From Kitasatospora atroaurantiaca (GTDB lineage: Bacteria; Actinomycetota; Actinomycetes; Streptomycetales; Streptomycetaceae), in NCBI RefSeq assembly GCF_007828955.1, contig NZ_VIVR01000001.1:6262001-6326000 (forward strand): 64,000 nt of DNA. The letters run 5' to 3'. Position 1 is the stretch's first letter. Every line of letters starts with the position of its first letter. The position numbers and the translations under genes are program-made. Below are positions 22,915-30,825 of this stretch, piece by piece. A model generated the notes under the pieces. That model saw only the letters and a program-made list of their open reading frames with translations. It had not been told where the DNA came from and did not search any database.

Positions 22915-24531
22915 ATGACCCCGCGCCCGCATCTCCCGCCGCGCCGCCGCCTGCGCAGTCTGGCGGGGCAGCTGTTCGCGGTCCAGATCGTGATCGTGGC
23001 GGCCGTGGTGGCGGGCGGGGCCGTGCTCGCGTACCTGTTCACCGCCGACCGTACCGAGGACGCGGCCCGCCGCCAGGTCACGGCGGTCGCCCGCTCCGTC
23101 GCCGACTCGCCGACCGTGCGGGAGGCGGCCGTCCGGCCCGATCCCTCGGCGGTGCTGCAGCCGTACGCGGAGCAGGTCCGGCAGCACACCGGCGTGGACT
23201 TCGTGACCGTGATGGACACCCACGGCATCCGCTGGACCCACCGCGACCCGGCGCAGATCGGCAAGCCCTTCCTGGGGCACATCGACCGGGCCCTCGCCGG
23301 TGAGACCTTCCCCGAGACCTACACCGGCACCCTCGGCCCCTCCGTCCGGGTGGTCACGCCCGTGCTGGACGGGCAGCAGCACGTGGTTGCACTGGTCAGC
23401 GCGGGCATCACGGTGGACTCGATCAGTGCCCAGCTGCGCCGGCCGCTGCTCGCACTGGCCGGCGTGGCGCTCGGCGCGCTGGTGCTCGGCGGGCTCGGCA
23501 CGTACCTGGTGGGCGCCCGGCTGCGGCGGCACACCCACGGGATGGGCGCCGCCGAGCTGAGCCACCTGTACGACTACCACCAGGCGACACTGCACTCGGT
23601 ACGCGAGGGGCTGGTGCTCCTCGACCGCGCGCAGCGGGTGGTGCTCTGCAACGACGCGGCACGCGAACTGCTGGGCCTGTCCGGTGAGTTGGACGGGCTC
23701 CCGGTCGCCGAGCTCGGTCTGCCGGAGTCGCTCACCCGGGCCATGCTCTCCTCGTCTCCGGTCCGCGACGAGGTTCACCTGACGGCCGAGCGAGTGGTGG
23801 TGCTCAACACCTCGGCCGTCGGCCCCGGCCTCGGCACCGTGGTGACCCTCCGCGACCACACCGAACTCCAGGCACTGACCGGTGAGTTGGACTCCGTACG
23901 CGGCTTCGCCGACGCGCTCGGCGCCCAGGCGCACGAGGCCGCCAACCGGCTGCACGCGGTGGTCTCGCTGATCGAACTCGACCGCCACCGTGAGGCGGTG
24001 GAGTTCGCCACCGCCGAACTCGCGCTGGCCCAGCAGCTCACCGACCGCGTCGTCGCGGCCGTCAGCGAGCCGGTGCTCGCCGCGCTGCTGCTCGGCAAGG
24101 CCGCCCAGGCGGCCGAACGCGGCGTCGACCTGACCCTCACCGAGGACAGCCGGATCGACGACGGCGTGCTGCCGCCCGGCCTCACCGCGCGGGACCTGGT
24201 GACCGTGCTGGGCAACCTGGTCGACAACGCCGTCGACGCCGCCATCGAGGGCGCCGCCACCCACCCGGGCCCGCCCGAGGTCACCGTCACCGCCCGGGTC
24301 GACGGCGGCGAACTACTGCTCCGGGTCGCCGACACCGGGCCCGGTATCGACCCCCAGGCCGCCGACGAGGTCTTCGTCCGGGGCTGGACGACCAAGAGCA
24401 GCGGCCGGGGCCTCGGCCTCGCACTGGTCGCCCAGACCGCCCGCCGCAACGGCGGCACGGTCGAGGTCGGCCGTGATCGCGGCGCGGTGCTGACCGTACG
24501 GCTGCCGCTGCAGCGGGAGGTCACCGCATGA
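22915..24531 (+). CDS. Sensor histidine kinase, CitA/DcuS type
   Basis: A protein of 538 residues. A membrane segment near residues 20-45 is followed by an extracytoplasmic PDC/sCache ligand domain (about 45-170) with VDFVTVMDTHGIRWTHRDPA and FPETYTGTLGPSVRVVTPVL, the pattern of citrate/dicarboxylate sensors. A second membrane segment lies near 185-205, then a PAS domain, a short SpoB-like helix with His340 in AQAHEAANRLHAV, and a HATPase domain with NLVDNAVDAA and GRGLGLALV. It overlaps its regulator by ATGA. The likely signal is a C4-dicarboxylate or citrate. Confidence 0.9.
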   Translation: MTPRPHLPPRRRLRSLAGQLFAVQIVIVAAVVAGGAVLAYLFTADRTEDAARRQVTAVARSVADSPTVREAAVRPDPSAVLQPYAEQVRQHTGVDFVTVMDTHGIRWTHRDPAQIGKPFLGHIDRALAGETFPETYTGTLGPSVRVVTPVLDGQQHVVALVSAGITVDSISAQLRRPLLALAGVALGALVLGGLGTYLVGARLRRHTHGMGAAELSHLYDYHQATLHSVREGLVLLDRAQRVVLCNDAARELLGLSGELDGLPVAELGLPESLTRAMLSSSPVRDEVHLTAERVVVLNTSAVGPGLGTVVTLRDHTELQALTGELDSVRGFADALGAQAHEAANRLHAVVSLIELDRHREAVEFATAELALAQQLTDRVVAAVSEPVLAALLLGKAAQAAERGVDLTLTEDSRIDDGVLPPGLTARDLVTVLGNLVDNAVDAAIEGAATHPGPPEVTVTARVDGGELLLRVADTGPGIDPQAADEVFVRGWTTKSSGRGLGLALVAQTARRNGGTVEVGRDRGAVLTVRLPLQREVTA

Positions 24532-25229
24532 TCGACGTCCTGGTGGTCGAGGACGACCCGGTCGCGGCCGCCGCCCACACCCTGTACGTGCAGCGGGTCC
24601 CCGGCTTCCGGGTGGCCGGCACGGTGCACACCTGCGCCGACGCGCTGCGGCTGCTGGACCGCGCCCGGGCGGCCGGCACCCCGGTCGACCTGGCCCTGCT
24701 GGACCTCTACCTCCCGGACGGGCACGGGCTGAGCCTCTGCCGCACCCTGCGCGCGGCCGGCCACGGCACCGACATCATCGCGGTCACCTCGGCGCGGGAT
24801 CTGGCGATGGTCCGGCAGGCGGTGTCGGCGGGCGTGGTCCAGTACCTGCTCAAGCCGTTCAGCAGTGCCGCGCTGAACGACCGCCTGGAGCGCTACGCCC
24901 GCTACCGCGACACGCTGGCCCGTACCGGCGAGGCCACCGGCCAGGACGAGGTCGACCAGGCCTTCGCCGTCCTGCGCACCCCCGATCGCTCCGCGCTCCC
25001 CAAGGGCCTCAGCGCGCCCACCCTGGAGGCGGTCGCCACCGTGCTCCGGGAAGCCTCCGAGGGGCTCTCCTCGGCGGCGGCCGGTGCCGCGGCGGGCGTC
25101 TCCAGGATCACGGCCCGCCGCTACCTGGAGCACCTGGTCGACACCGGCCTGGCCGTCCGCGAGCCGCAGTACGGCCAGGTCGGCCGGCCCGAGCTCTGCT
25201 ACCGCTGGCGCGTCGCAAGCTCCCGCTGA
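24528..25229 (+). CDS. Response regulator, CitB/DcuR type
   Basis: A protein of 233 residues. The receiver domain begins MIDVLVVEDDPVAAAAHTLY with Asp59 in LALLDLYLPDGHG as the phosphorylation site and KPF as the conserved lysine motif. The C-terminal half has SAAAGAAAGVSRITARRYLE, the DNA-binding helix-turn-helix of the CitB family. It is coupled to the kinase gene by a four-base overlap and probably activates dctA across the shared promoter region (22759-22914). It ends four bases before a foldback element. Confidence 0.92.
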   Translation: MIDVLVVEDDPVAAAAHTLYVQRVPGFRVAGTVHTCADALRLLDRARAAGTPVDLALLDLYLPDGHGLSLCRTLRAAGHGTDIIAVTSARDLAMVRQAVSAGVVQYLLKPFSSAALNDRLERYARYRDTLARTGEATGQDEVDQAFAVLRTPDRSALPKGLSAPTLEAVATVLREASEGLSSAAAGAAAGVSRITARRYLEHLVDTGLAVREPQYGQVGRPELCYRWRVASSR

Positions 25230-25232
25230 GCC

Positions 25233-25397
25233 AGGCCCTGTCTGACAATTCCCGCCGGGCGCCCGACGCTGGGCATCCCGCCTGGGCGCACCGGCGGATC
25301 GGCCAAGTACGACCCAGTACGAGGCCGGTCCGCCGGCACGCCCAGCCGGGCGCCCAACGCCGCGCGCTGATCCGACGCGAATTGTCAGACAGGGCCT
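25233..25397. repeat. 165-bp foldback (MITE-like) element
   Basis: Perfect 18-base terminal inverted repeats, AGGCCCTGTCTGACAATT at 25233-25250 and its complement at 25380-25397. The interior is itself largely self-complementary around the centre AAGTACGACCCAGTACGAG, so the whole unit can fold into one long hairpin. It has no coding capacity and no clear target duplication. It fills almost exactly the space between two convergent genes, and its right end contributes two of the three bases of the neighbouring stop codon. Confidence 0.8.
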
Positions 25398-25830
25398 AGT
25401 CCGAAACCTCGTTGAGCGGGGGAATGACCCCGACCTGTTGGAGGAACCCGAGGACGTCCTTGTCGGACCACTTCTCGGCGAGTCTGCCGTTCTCGATGCG
25501 GTGGATCACCGTCGCGGTCATGGTCAGCGCGTTCCCCGTGGCGGGGATGCCCGGCAGGTCGCCGCGGTGGGTGCCGCGGGCGGTCAGCCTGGTCACCACC
25601 TTGTCGCCCTCGGCGATCTGGTCCTCGATGTCATGGGTGCCGGGCGTCGCGTCCCAGAACATGCGGAAGGCCTGTTTGAGCCCCTCGCGTCCGGGCGGGA
25701 GCGGGAACGACGGCGGCGGGTTGTGGTCGACATAGTCCTCGGCCACCAGCTCGTCCATGGCATCCAGGTTGCCCGCGTCGATCTCCTGGTAGAAGCGGCG
25801 CACCAGCTTCTTGTTGTCCTCGATGGACAC
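25396..25830 (-). CDS. SnoaL-like / ester cyclase family protein (NTF2 fold)
   Basis: A protein of 144 residues from GTG, with GGGAGG five bases upstream. The pattern VRRFYQEIDAGNLDAMDELV, EDYVDHNPPP, and VIHRIENGRLAEKWSDKD is that of SnoaL-like polyketide-cyclase-fold proteins. Most such small proteins outside polyketide clusters have no known substrate. The stop TAG overlaps the end of the foldback element at 25233-25397, so the original C-terminus may have been altered by insertion. No polyketide genes are nearby. Confidence 0.8.
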   Translation of the reverse strand: MSIEDNKKLVRRFYQEIDAGNLDAMDELVAEDYVDHNPPPSFPLPPGREGLKQAFRMFWDATPGTHDIEDQIAEGDKVVTRLTARGTHRGDLPGIPATGNALTMTATVIHRIENGRLAEKWSDKDVLGFLQQVGVIPPLNEVSD

Positions 25831-25925
25831 CGTGTCCTCCCTTCGCAGTCCGTCCCACGAAGCCTTGCCGGTGTTCTCCGCCGCGCGCCTCCCGACACGC
25901 CAACCGGGCGCGGAGCTTCACCCGG

Positions 25926-26525
25926 TCACGCCCGGCGGGTGGCCAGCGCCAGGAAGCGGTCGTCGGTGTCGACGTAGCTGGTGAGCTCCCATCCACCTGC
26001 CGTGAGCAGCGGCCGGAGGTTGGGCTCGGCCCGCAGGTCGTCCGGGGTGATCTCGCGCCCGTGGCGGGCGGCCAGGGCGGCTCGGCCGATGGGGTGGAAG
26101 AGCGCGAGCAGGCCGCCGGGGCGGGTGGCACGGGCGAGTTCGCGGAGGTTGGCCGGCGGGTCGGGGAGGTGGGAGATCAGGCCGGCGCCGAAGACCGCGT
26201 CCAGGACGCCGTCGCGCAGCGGGAGCCGGCCGACGTCGGCGGTCACCAGGTGGGCCTCGGAGTGGTGGGCGGCGGCCTGCCGGAGCATCTCCGGGGTCAG
26301 GTCCAGCCCGAGCACCGTCCCGTCCGGCCCGACGGCGGCCCGCAGGAGGGGCAGCGCACGCCCCGTCCCGCAGCCCGCATCCAGCACGAACTGACCCGGC
26401 CGGAGACCGAGTTCGGCGATGGCGGCGGCGTAGCGCGGGCCGTCGTCCGGGAAGCGGGTGTCCCAGTCGGCCGCGCGGGCGGCGAAGAACTCCCGGGTGC
26501 GGGCCGGCTCTGCTTCGTAGGACAT
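25926..26525 (-). CDS. Class I SAM-dependent methyltransferase
   Basis: A protein of 199 residues. The SAM-binding motif I is FVLDAGCGTGRALPLL (about residues 46-61), motif II TVLGLDLTPEMLRQA, and motif III DAVFGAGLISHLPDP followed by LRELARATRPGGLLALF. This is the Methyltransf_11 pattern of small-molecule and ubiquinone-type enzymes. The substrate cannot be read from the sequence. It is 95 bases upstream of the SnoaL-like gene on the same strand, so the two may be co-transcribed. Confidence 0.85.
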   Translation of the reverse strand: MSYEAEPARTREFFAARAADWDTRFPDDGPRYAAAIAELGLRPGQFVLDAGCGTGRALPLLRAAVGPDGTVLGLDLTPEMLRQAAAHHSEAHLVTADVGRLPLRDGVLDAVFGAGLISHLPDPPANLRELARATRPGGLLALFHPIGRAALAARHGREITPDDLRAEPNLRPLLTAGGWELTSYVDTDDRFLALATRRA

Positions 26526-26635
26526 GCGGGCAGCGTACGTGACCTCGGAGTGGGGTGGTCGTTGGAAGGGTGAGGCGGCGTCACTCGGTCGGGTGGACTT
26601 CCGGGGCGCCTGGCCGACCGAGCGGCCCCGGCGAG

Positions 26636-26654
26636 TTAAGTTAGGCTTACCTAA
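26636..26654 (+). promoter_or_regulatory. Iron box (DmdR/IdeR/DtxR-type operator) of the diaminobutyrate pair
   Basis: The 19-mer TTAAGTTAGGCTTACCTAA matches the known consensus TTAGGTTAGGCTAACCTAA at 17 of 19 positions. It lies only 17 bases before the TTG start of the aminotransferase gene, so iron-bound repressor would block transcription. Two further boxes occur at 44059 and 44126. Confidence 0.88.
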
Positions 26655-26671
26655 ATTAAGGGAGCCCAGCC

Positions 26672-28030
26672 TTGACCCTCACCGTCGACACCGCCGCCGC
26701 CCCCGCAGCGGGCGACGCGATCCTGCGCCGTCAGCGCATCCGCGAGTCGGCCGCCCGTACCTACGCCCGCTCCTTCCCCATCGTGCCGGTGCGCGCCCAC
26801 GGGATGACCGTGGAGGGCGCGGACGGGCGCCGCTACCTCGACTGCCTGTCCGGCGCGGGCACCCTGGCGCTGGGCCACAACCACCCCGTCGTCCTGGAGG
26901 CGATCCGCCGCACCCTCGACAGCGGCGCCCCGCTGCACCTGCTCGACCTCGCCACCGCGGAGAAGGACGACTTCACCAGCACCCTCTTCGCCAGTCTCCC
27001 GCGCGAGTTCGCCGAGCGGTCGAGGGTGCACTTCTGCGGCCCGGCCGGGACGGACGCCGTCGAGGCCGCGCTCAAGCTGATGCAGACGGCGACCGGGCGG
27101 CGGGGCGCACTCGCCTTCACCGGCGCGTACCACGGTATGACGGCCGGCGCCCTCGCGGTCACCGGCAACGTGGGCGTCAAGTCCCCGCTGCCCGGCGGGG
27201 GAGAGGTGACCAGGCTCCCGTACCCGTACGCCTACCGCTGCCCGTTCGGGGTGGGCGCCGAGGGCGCCGCGCTGTCGGCGACGTACGTCGAGCGGCTCCT
27301 CGACGACCCGTCAGGGGGCGTGGTGCCGCCCGCGGCGATGATCCTGGAGGCCGTGCAGGGCGAAGGCGGCGTCGTCCCCGCGCCGGACGACTGGCTGCGC
27401 GAGATGCGCCGGATCACCGCCGAGCGGGGCATCCCGCTGATTGTGGACGAGGTGCAGACGGGCGTGGGCCGTACCGGCGCCATGTGGGCCGTCGAGCACA
27501 GCGGCATCGTCCCGGACGCGATGGTGCTCTCCAAGGCGATCGGCGGCAGTCTGCCCCTCGCCGTGGTCGTCTACCGCGAGGAGTACGACAGCTGGCAGCC
27601 CGGCGCCCACACCGGCACCTTCCGGGGCAACACCCTCGCCATGGCGGCCGGCGCCGCGACGCTGCGCTTCGTCGCCGCCAACGGACTGGTCGAGCGGGCT
27701 GCGCAGGCCGGTGCCCGGATGGCCGCCCGGCTGACCGCGCTCAAGGGCAGGCTGCCGGTGATCGGCGACGTCCGGGGCCGCGGTCTGATGCTCGGTGTCG
27801 AGCTGGTCGACCCCGGCGGCGAGCCCGACGGCTGCAGTGCCCACCCCGCCGACCCGCGGCTCGCGGTACGCGTCCGGGCCGCCTGCCTCCAGCGCGGGCT
27901 GATTGTCGAACTCGGCGGCCGTCACGACGCCGTGCTCAGGCTCCTGCCCCCGCTCACCATCACCGACGAGCAGGCAGACGCCGTACTGGACCGCCTCGCC
28001 GACGCCATCGAGGCGGCGAGCGCGGAGTGA
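26672..28030 (+). CDS. Diaminobutyrate-2-oxoglutarate aminotransferase
   Basis: A class III aminotransferase of 452 residues. The start is TTG with GGGAG seven bases upstream; no other start fits between it and the iron box. Motifs are CLSGAGTLALGHNHPVV, then FCGPAGTDAVEAALKL, LIVDEVQTGVGRTG and VLSKAIGGSLP with Lys288 as the PLP anchor. The GAGTLALGHNHP and GPAGTDAVEAA signatures are those of DABA aminotransferases, which convert aspartate semialdehyde and glutamate to L-2,4-diaminobutyrate. The next gene overlaps by four bases and would decarboxylate the product to 1,3-diaminopropane. The iron box ties the pair to siderophore supply. Confidence 0.88.
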   Translation: MTLTVDTAAAPAAGDAILRRQRIRESAARTYARSFPIVPVRAHGMTVEGADGRRYLDCLSGAGTLALGHNHPVVLEAIRRTLDSGAPLHLLDLATAEKDDFTSTLFASLPREFAERSRVHFCGPAGTDAVEAALKLMQTATGRRGALAFTGAYHGMTAGALAVTGNVGVKSPLPGGGEVTRLPYPYAYRCPFGVGAEGAALSATYVERLLDDPSGGVVPPAAMILEAVQGEGGVVPAPDDWLREMRRITAERGIPLIVDEVQTGVGRTGAMWAVEHSGIVPDAMVLSKAIGGSLPLAVVVYREEYDSWQPGAHTGTFRGNTLAMAAGAATLRFVAANGLVERAAQAGARMAARLTALKGRLPVIGDVRGRGLMLGVELVDPGGEPDGCSAHPADPRLAVRVRAACLQRGLIVELGGRHDAVLRLLPPLTITDEQADAVLDRLADAIEAASAE

Positions 28031-29484
28031 GCACCGAGCTCTCGGGCGGTACGGCAGGACCGGACGCCCTGCGGCCGCTGCTCGAGCTGGTACTGGCCGG
28101 CCTACGGGCCGGCGCCGAGCGCCGCGGCGGCCCGATCCCGGCCGGTTCCCCGGCGCTGATCGCCGAGCAGACCGCGGCCGCCCTGGGCATCACCGAGGAC
28201 GAGGACGCCCTGCTGCGCCTCACCGAGTTCCTCGCCTACGGGAGCGCCGACCCTGCCGACCCGGCCTGCGCCGCGCATCTGCACTGCCCGCCACTGGCGG
28301 TGGCGGTCGCCGCCGACCTCGCCGTGAGTGCCCTCAACCCCTCCCAGGACTCCTGGGACCAGGCGCCCGCCGCCACCGCCCTGGAGACCGCGCTGCTGGC
28401 CGAACTCGCCGAGCTGGTGGGCTTCCAGCGCGGCCGGGCCGCCGGGGTGCTGACCTCGGGCGGGACGGAGTCCAACCTGATGGGCCTGATGCTGGCCCGC
28501 GACCAGATCCTGGGGGGCACCGTCGAGTTGGACGGCCTGCCCGCCGGCCGGCGACCCCGGATCTTCGCCTCCCGGGCCGCACACTTCTCCGTCCAGCGCG
28601 CCGCCGCCCTGCTCGGCCTCGGCGAGAACGCGGTGCGGGCCGTCCCCGTCGACCGCGAACTCCGCATGGATGCCGGGCAGCTCGCCGCCGCCCTGGCCGA
28701 GGCGGTGCGCGCAGGGGAAACGCCGATCGCCGTGGTGGCCACCGCAGGCACGACCGACACCGGCGCCGTCGACCCGCTGCACGAGGCGGCCGAGCTGGCC
28801 GCGCGGTACGGCGCCTGGCTGCACGTGGACGCCGCCTACGGTGGCGGGGCCCTGCTCTCGGACCGGCTCGCCCCGCTCCTCGACGGCATCGGCCGGGCCG
28901 ACTCCGTCTCGCTGGACTGGCACAAGCTGGGCTGGCAACCGGTCGCCGCCGGGGTCTTCCTGGTCCGCCAGGCGCAGACGTACGCCTCGCTCGCCCGCCG
29001 GGCCGTGTACCTCAACCCGGCCGACGACGAGCAGGCCGGCTACCCGAGCCTGCTCGGACTGTCGCTTCGTACCACCCGCCGCGCCGACGCCTTCAAGATC
29101 GCGGTGACCCTGCGGACTCTCGGCCGTGCCGGGCTCGGCCGACTGGTCGACTCCTGCCATGAACTCGCCCTCGGCGCAGCCGAGGTGGTCCGCGCCGACC
29201 CGGCCCTGGAACTGCACTGCGAGCCGATCCTCACCACGGTGGTCTTCCGCTACCTGCCCGCCTCCGGTGATCCCGCCGAGGCGGACCGGATCAACGCGGA
29301 GCTGCGCCGGGTGCTGCTGCGCGAGGGCCGTGCGGTGGTGGGGCGTACCGAGCTTCCCGGTGAGGGCCCGGGGCGGGTCCGGCTCAAGCTGACCCTGCTC
29401 AACCCGCATGCCACGGCGGCCGAGGTGGCCGCCGTGCCGGCCGCCGTGGTGCGTGCCGCGCGGTCTCTTTCTGACGGCACGTGA
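28027..29484 (+). CDS. PLP-dependent L-2,4-diaminobutyrate decarboxylase (group II)
   Basis: A protein of 485 residues from GTG, overlapping the aminotransferase stop (GTGA). It has the group II decarboxylase layout: GVLTSGGTESNLMGLMLARD, then HVDAAYGGGALLSDRL and SVSLDWHKLGWQP with Lys300 forming the Schiff base. In DABA-decarboxylase operons of Acinetobacter, Vibrio and siderophore producers the same gene order is found. The product 1,3-diaminopropane is a building block of schizokinen- and norrhizoferrin-like siderophores. No N-hydroxylase or acyltransferase for a hydroxamate is in the window. An aromatic or glutamate substrate is less likely given the coupled aminotransferase. Confidence 0.85.
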   Translation: MSTELSGGTAGPDALRPLLELVLAGLRAGAERRGGPIPAGSPALIAEQTAAALGITEDEDALLRLTEFLAYGSADPADPACAAHLHCPPLAVAVAADLAVSALNPSQDSWDQAPAATALETALLAELAELVGFQRGRAAGVLTSGGTESNLMGLMLARDQILGGTVELDGLPAGRRPRIFASRAAHFSVQRAAALLGLGENAVRAVPVDRELRMDAGQLAAALAEAVRAGETPIAVVATAGTTDTGAVDPLHEAAELAARYGAWLHVDAAYGGGALLSDRLAPLLDGIGRADSVSLDWHKLGWQPVAAGVFLVRQAQTYASLARRAVYLNPADDEQAGYPSLLGLSLRTTRRADAFKIAVTLRTLGRAGLGRLVDSCHELALGAAEVVRADPALELHCEPILTTVVFRYLPASGDPAEADRINAELRRVLLREGRAVVGRTELPGEGPGRVRLKLTLLNPHATAAEVAAVPAAVVRAARSLSDGT

Positions 29485-30050
29485 GCTGACAAACTATCGG
29501 CGATTTCCGGCCTCCGGGATTGGAGGAATGTACACTGGCCGGGAATGTCGCCGGATGAGAAAAGCCCCGGTTCGGGCTGCTGCGAAAAGCCTCCGTAGAC
29601 ATACTTTCCCTCGCTCTGTCCAGCTGGTTTCAGCCGTAGACGGATTGCATTTCGCCAACCCCCGGTGCGGGCTTGCGGACCGCCCGAAGATCAGCGGTAA
29701 CTTCTAGTAGCCGCCGCCACACCAGGAGCACACGGCTCCTCGGGACTTGCGGCGCGAGGGGGATCCGCCATGCGCGACCGCGATCTCGCGGTTACTGCGG
29801 CATGTCGTCTCGAGACGCCTGGGTCGGTCGCACCCGATTCACCGGTCCGCTCGCAACCTCGCAGCTAGTTCACCCCGTTCCACCGGGCCCGTCCGGCGCG
29901 GCACCCTGCCCCGGCGCGCCCTGCACCGCCGCCTGCGCGGAATCCACTCCCATCCCGGGTGACCCGCTGCGGTCGGCTGCGCCCTGCACCACATCACTTG
30001 CGTACCAACCCACTTCAGTGCACCCGGTCCTGCTACGCGGAGGCAGCGGT
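29485..30050 (+). promoter_or_regulatory. Long leader region upstream of the cyclodipeptide synthase
   Basis: A stretch of 566 bases without a convincing gene. It is visibly less GC-rich than its surroundings at 29485-29710. A short hairpin (AGGAGC with GCTCCT) lies at 29724-29740. A possible 59-codon frame at 29528-29707 follows GGAGG but has untypical codon use and no recognisable sequence. I see no iron box, so the synthase gene does not appear to share the iron control of its neighbours. Confidence 0.4.
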
Positions 30051-30791
30051 ATGAGCGAGACGCTCCTGAGCACCACACCCACCCGTACCCTTGATGCACT
30101 GCCACTCTTCGAAGCCCTGCCGTTCTCCGGCCGTTGCCACGAGATATGGGAACGAGGCGACCATCTGCTGATCGGGGTCAGCCCCGGCAACAGCTACTTC
30201 AGCCATCAGCGGATATCCGAACTCGTCCGCTGGGGAACGCAGTTCTTCGACTCGGTGGACATCGTCTACGCGGATATGCACGTGGACACCCAGTTCGCCT
30301 CCTTCGGCTACACGCCCGAGCACGCGCAGCGGCGCGCCACCAAGGAGATCAAGGCCACCCACCGGCGCATCCAGCGCGGGGTGGAGGAGTCCGGCCGCAG
30401 CGGTGTACGCGTCCGAGCGCTCTCGGACTTCCTGCCCGACCCGGCGTACCAGCGCCTGCACCGGGCCGTGCTGGACGCGCTGGACACCGATCCCGTGTTC
30501 CGGGACGCGACCGAGGGCATGGCCCGCGCCTTCCTGGCGGCCCGCCTGACCGAGGGCAGGTCCGCCTCACCGGCGCAGCTGGCCGCCGGGGTCGCATACA
30601 TCGCGGCCGAGCTGCCGTTCTTCCTGGACACCCCGAGCCTGCTCGGTGTGCCCACCTCGGTCTCCTGCTACCACATCCAACTCCCGCTCACCCCCGTCCT
30701 GTTCGGGCGTGACGAGGGCCTGCGCGCGGTCCCCGGGCAGGCGTACGCCGTGGTGCGTCCGCTGCCGGTGCCGCAGGCCACCGCAGCCTGA
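30051..30791 (+). CDS. tRNA-dependent cyclodipeptide synthase (CDPS), NYH subfamily
   Basis: A protein of 246 residues with GGAGG seven bases before ATG. It follows AlbC of Streptomyces noursei along its whole length: HLLIGVSPGNSYFS with the catalytic Ser44 (Ser37 of AlbC) and Asn47, DIVYADMHVDT, and YIAAELPFFLDTP with the conserved glutamate, then SVSCYHIQLP with Tyr207-His208. Asn, Tyr and His at these three positions define the NYH subfamily. CDPSs use two aminoacyl-tRNAs to make a diketopiperazine. The M. tuberculosis NYH enzyme makes cyclo(Tyr-Tyr), and the CYP121-like P450 encoded next suggests the same here. The product is an inference. Confidence 0.92.
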   Translation: MSETLLSTTPTRTLDALPLFEALPFSGRCHEIWERGDHLLIGVSPGNSYFSHQRISELVRWGTQFFDSVDIVYADMHVDTQFASFGYTPEHAQRRATKEIKATHRRIQRGVEESGRSGVRVRALSDFLPDPAYQRLHRAVLDALDTDPVFRDATEGMARAFLAARLTEGRSASPAQLAAGVAYIAAELPFFLDTPSLLGVPTSVSCYHIQLPLTPVLFGRDEGLRAVPGQAYAVVRPLPVPQATAA

Positions 30792-30825
30792 CCCCGTATC
30801 AACCACCAAGAGGAGCACCAGCCAG

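Noticed and set aside
29528..29707. Possible 59-codon gene before the cyclodipeptide synthase
   Set aside because: GGAGG directly precedes ATG, but the spacing is too short, codon use is untypical and the peptide has no recognisable feature. It is kept only as a note in the leader region.
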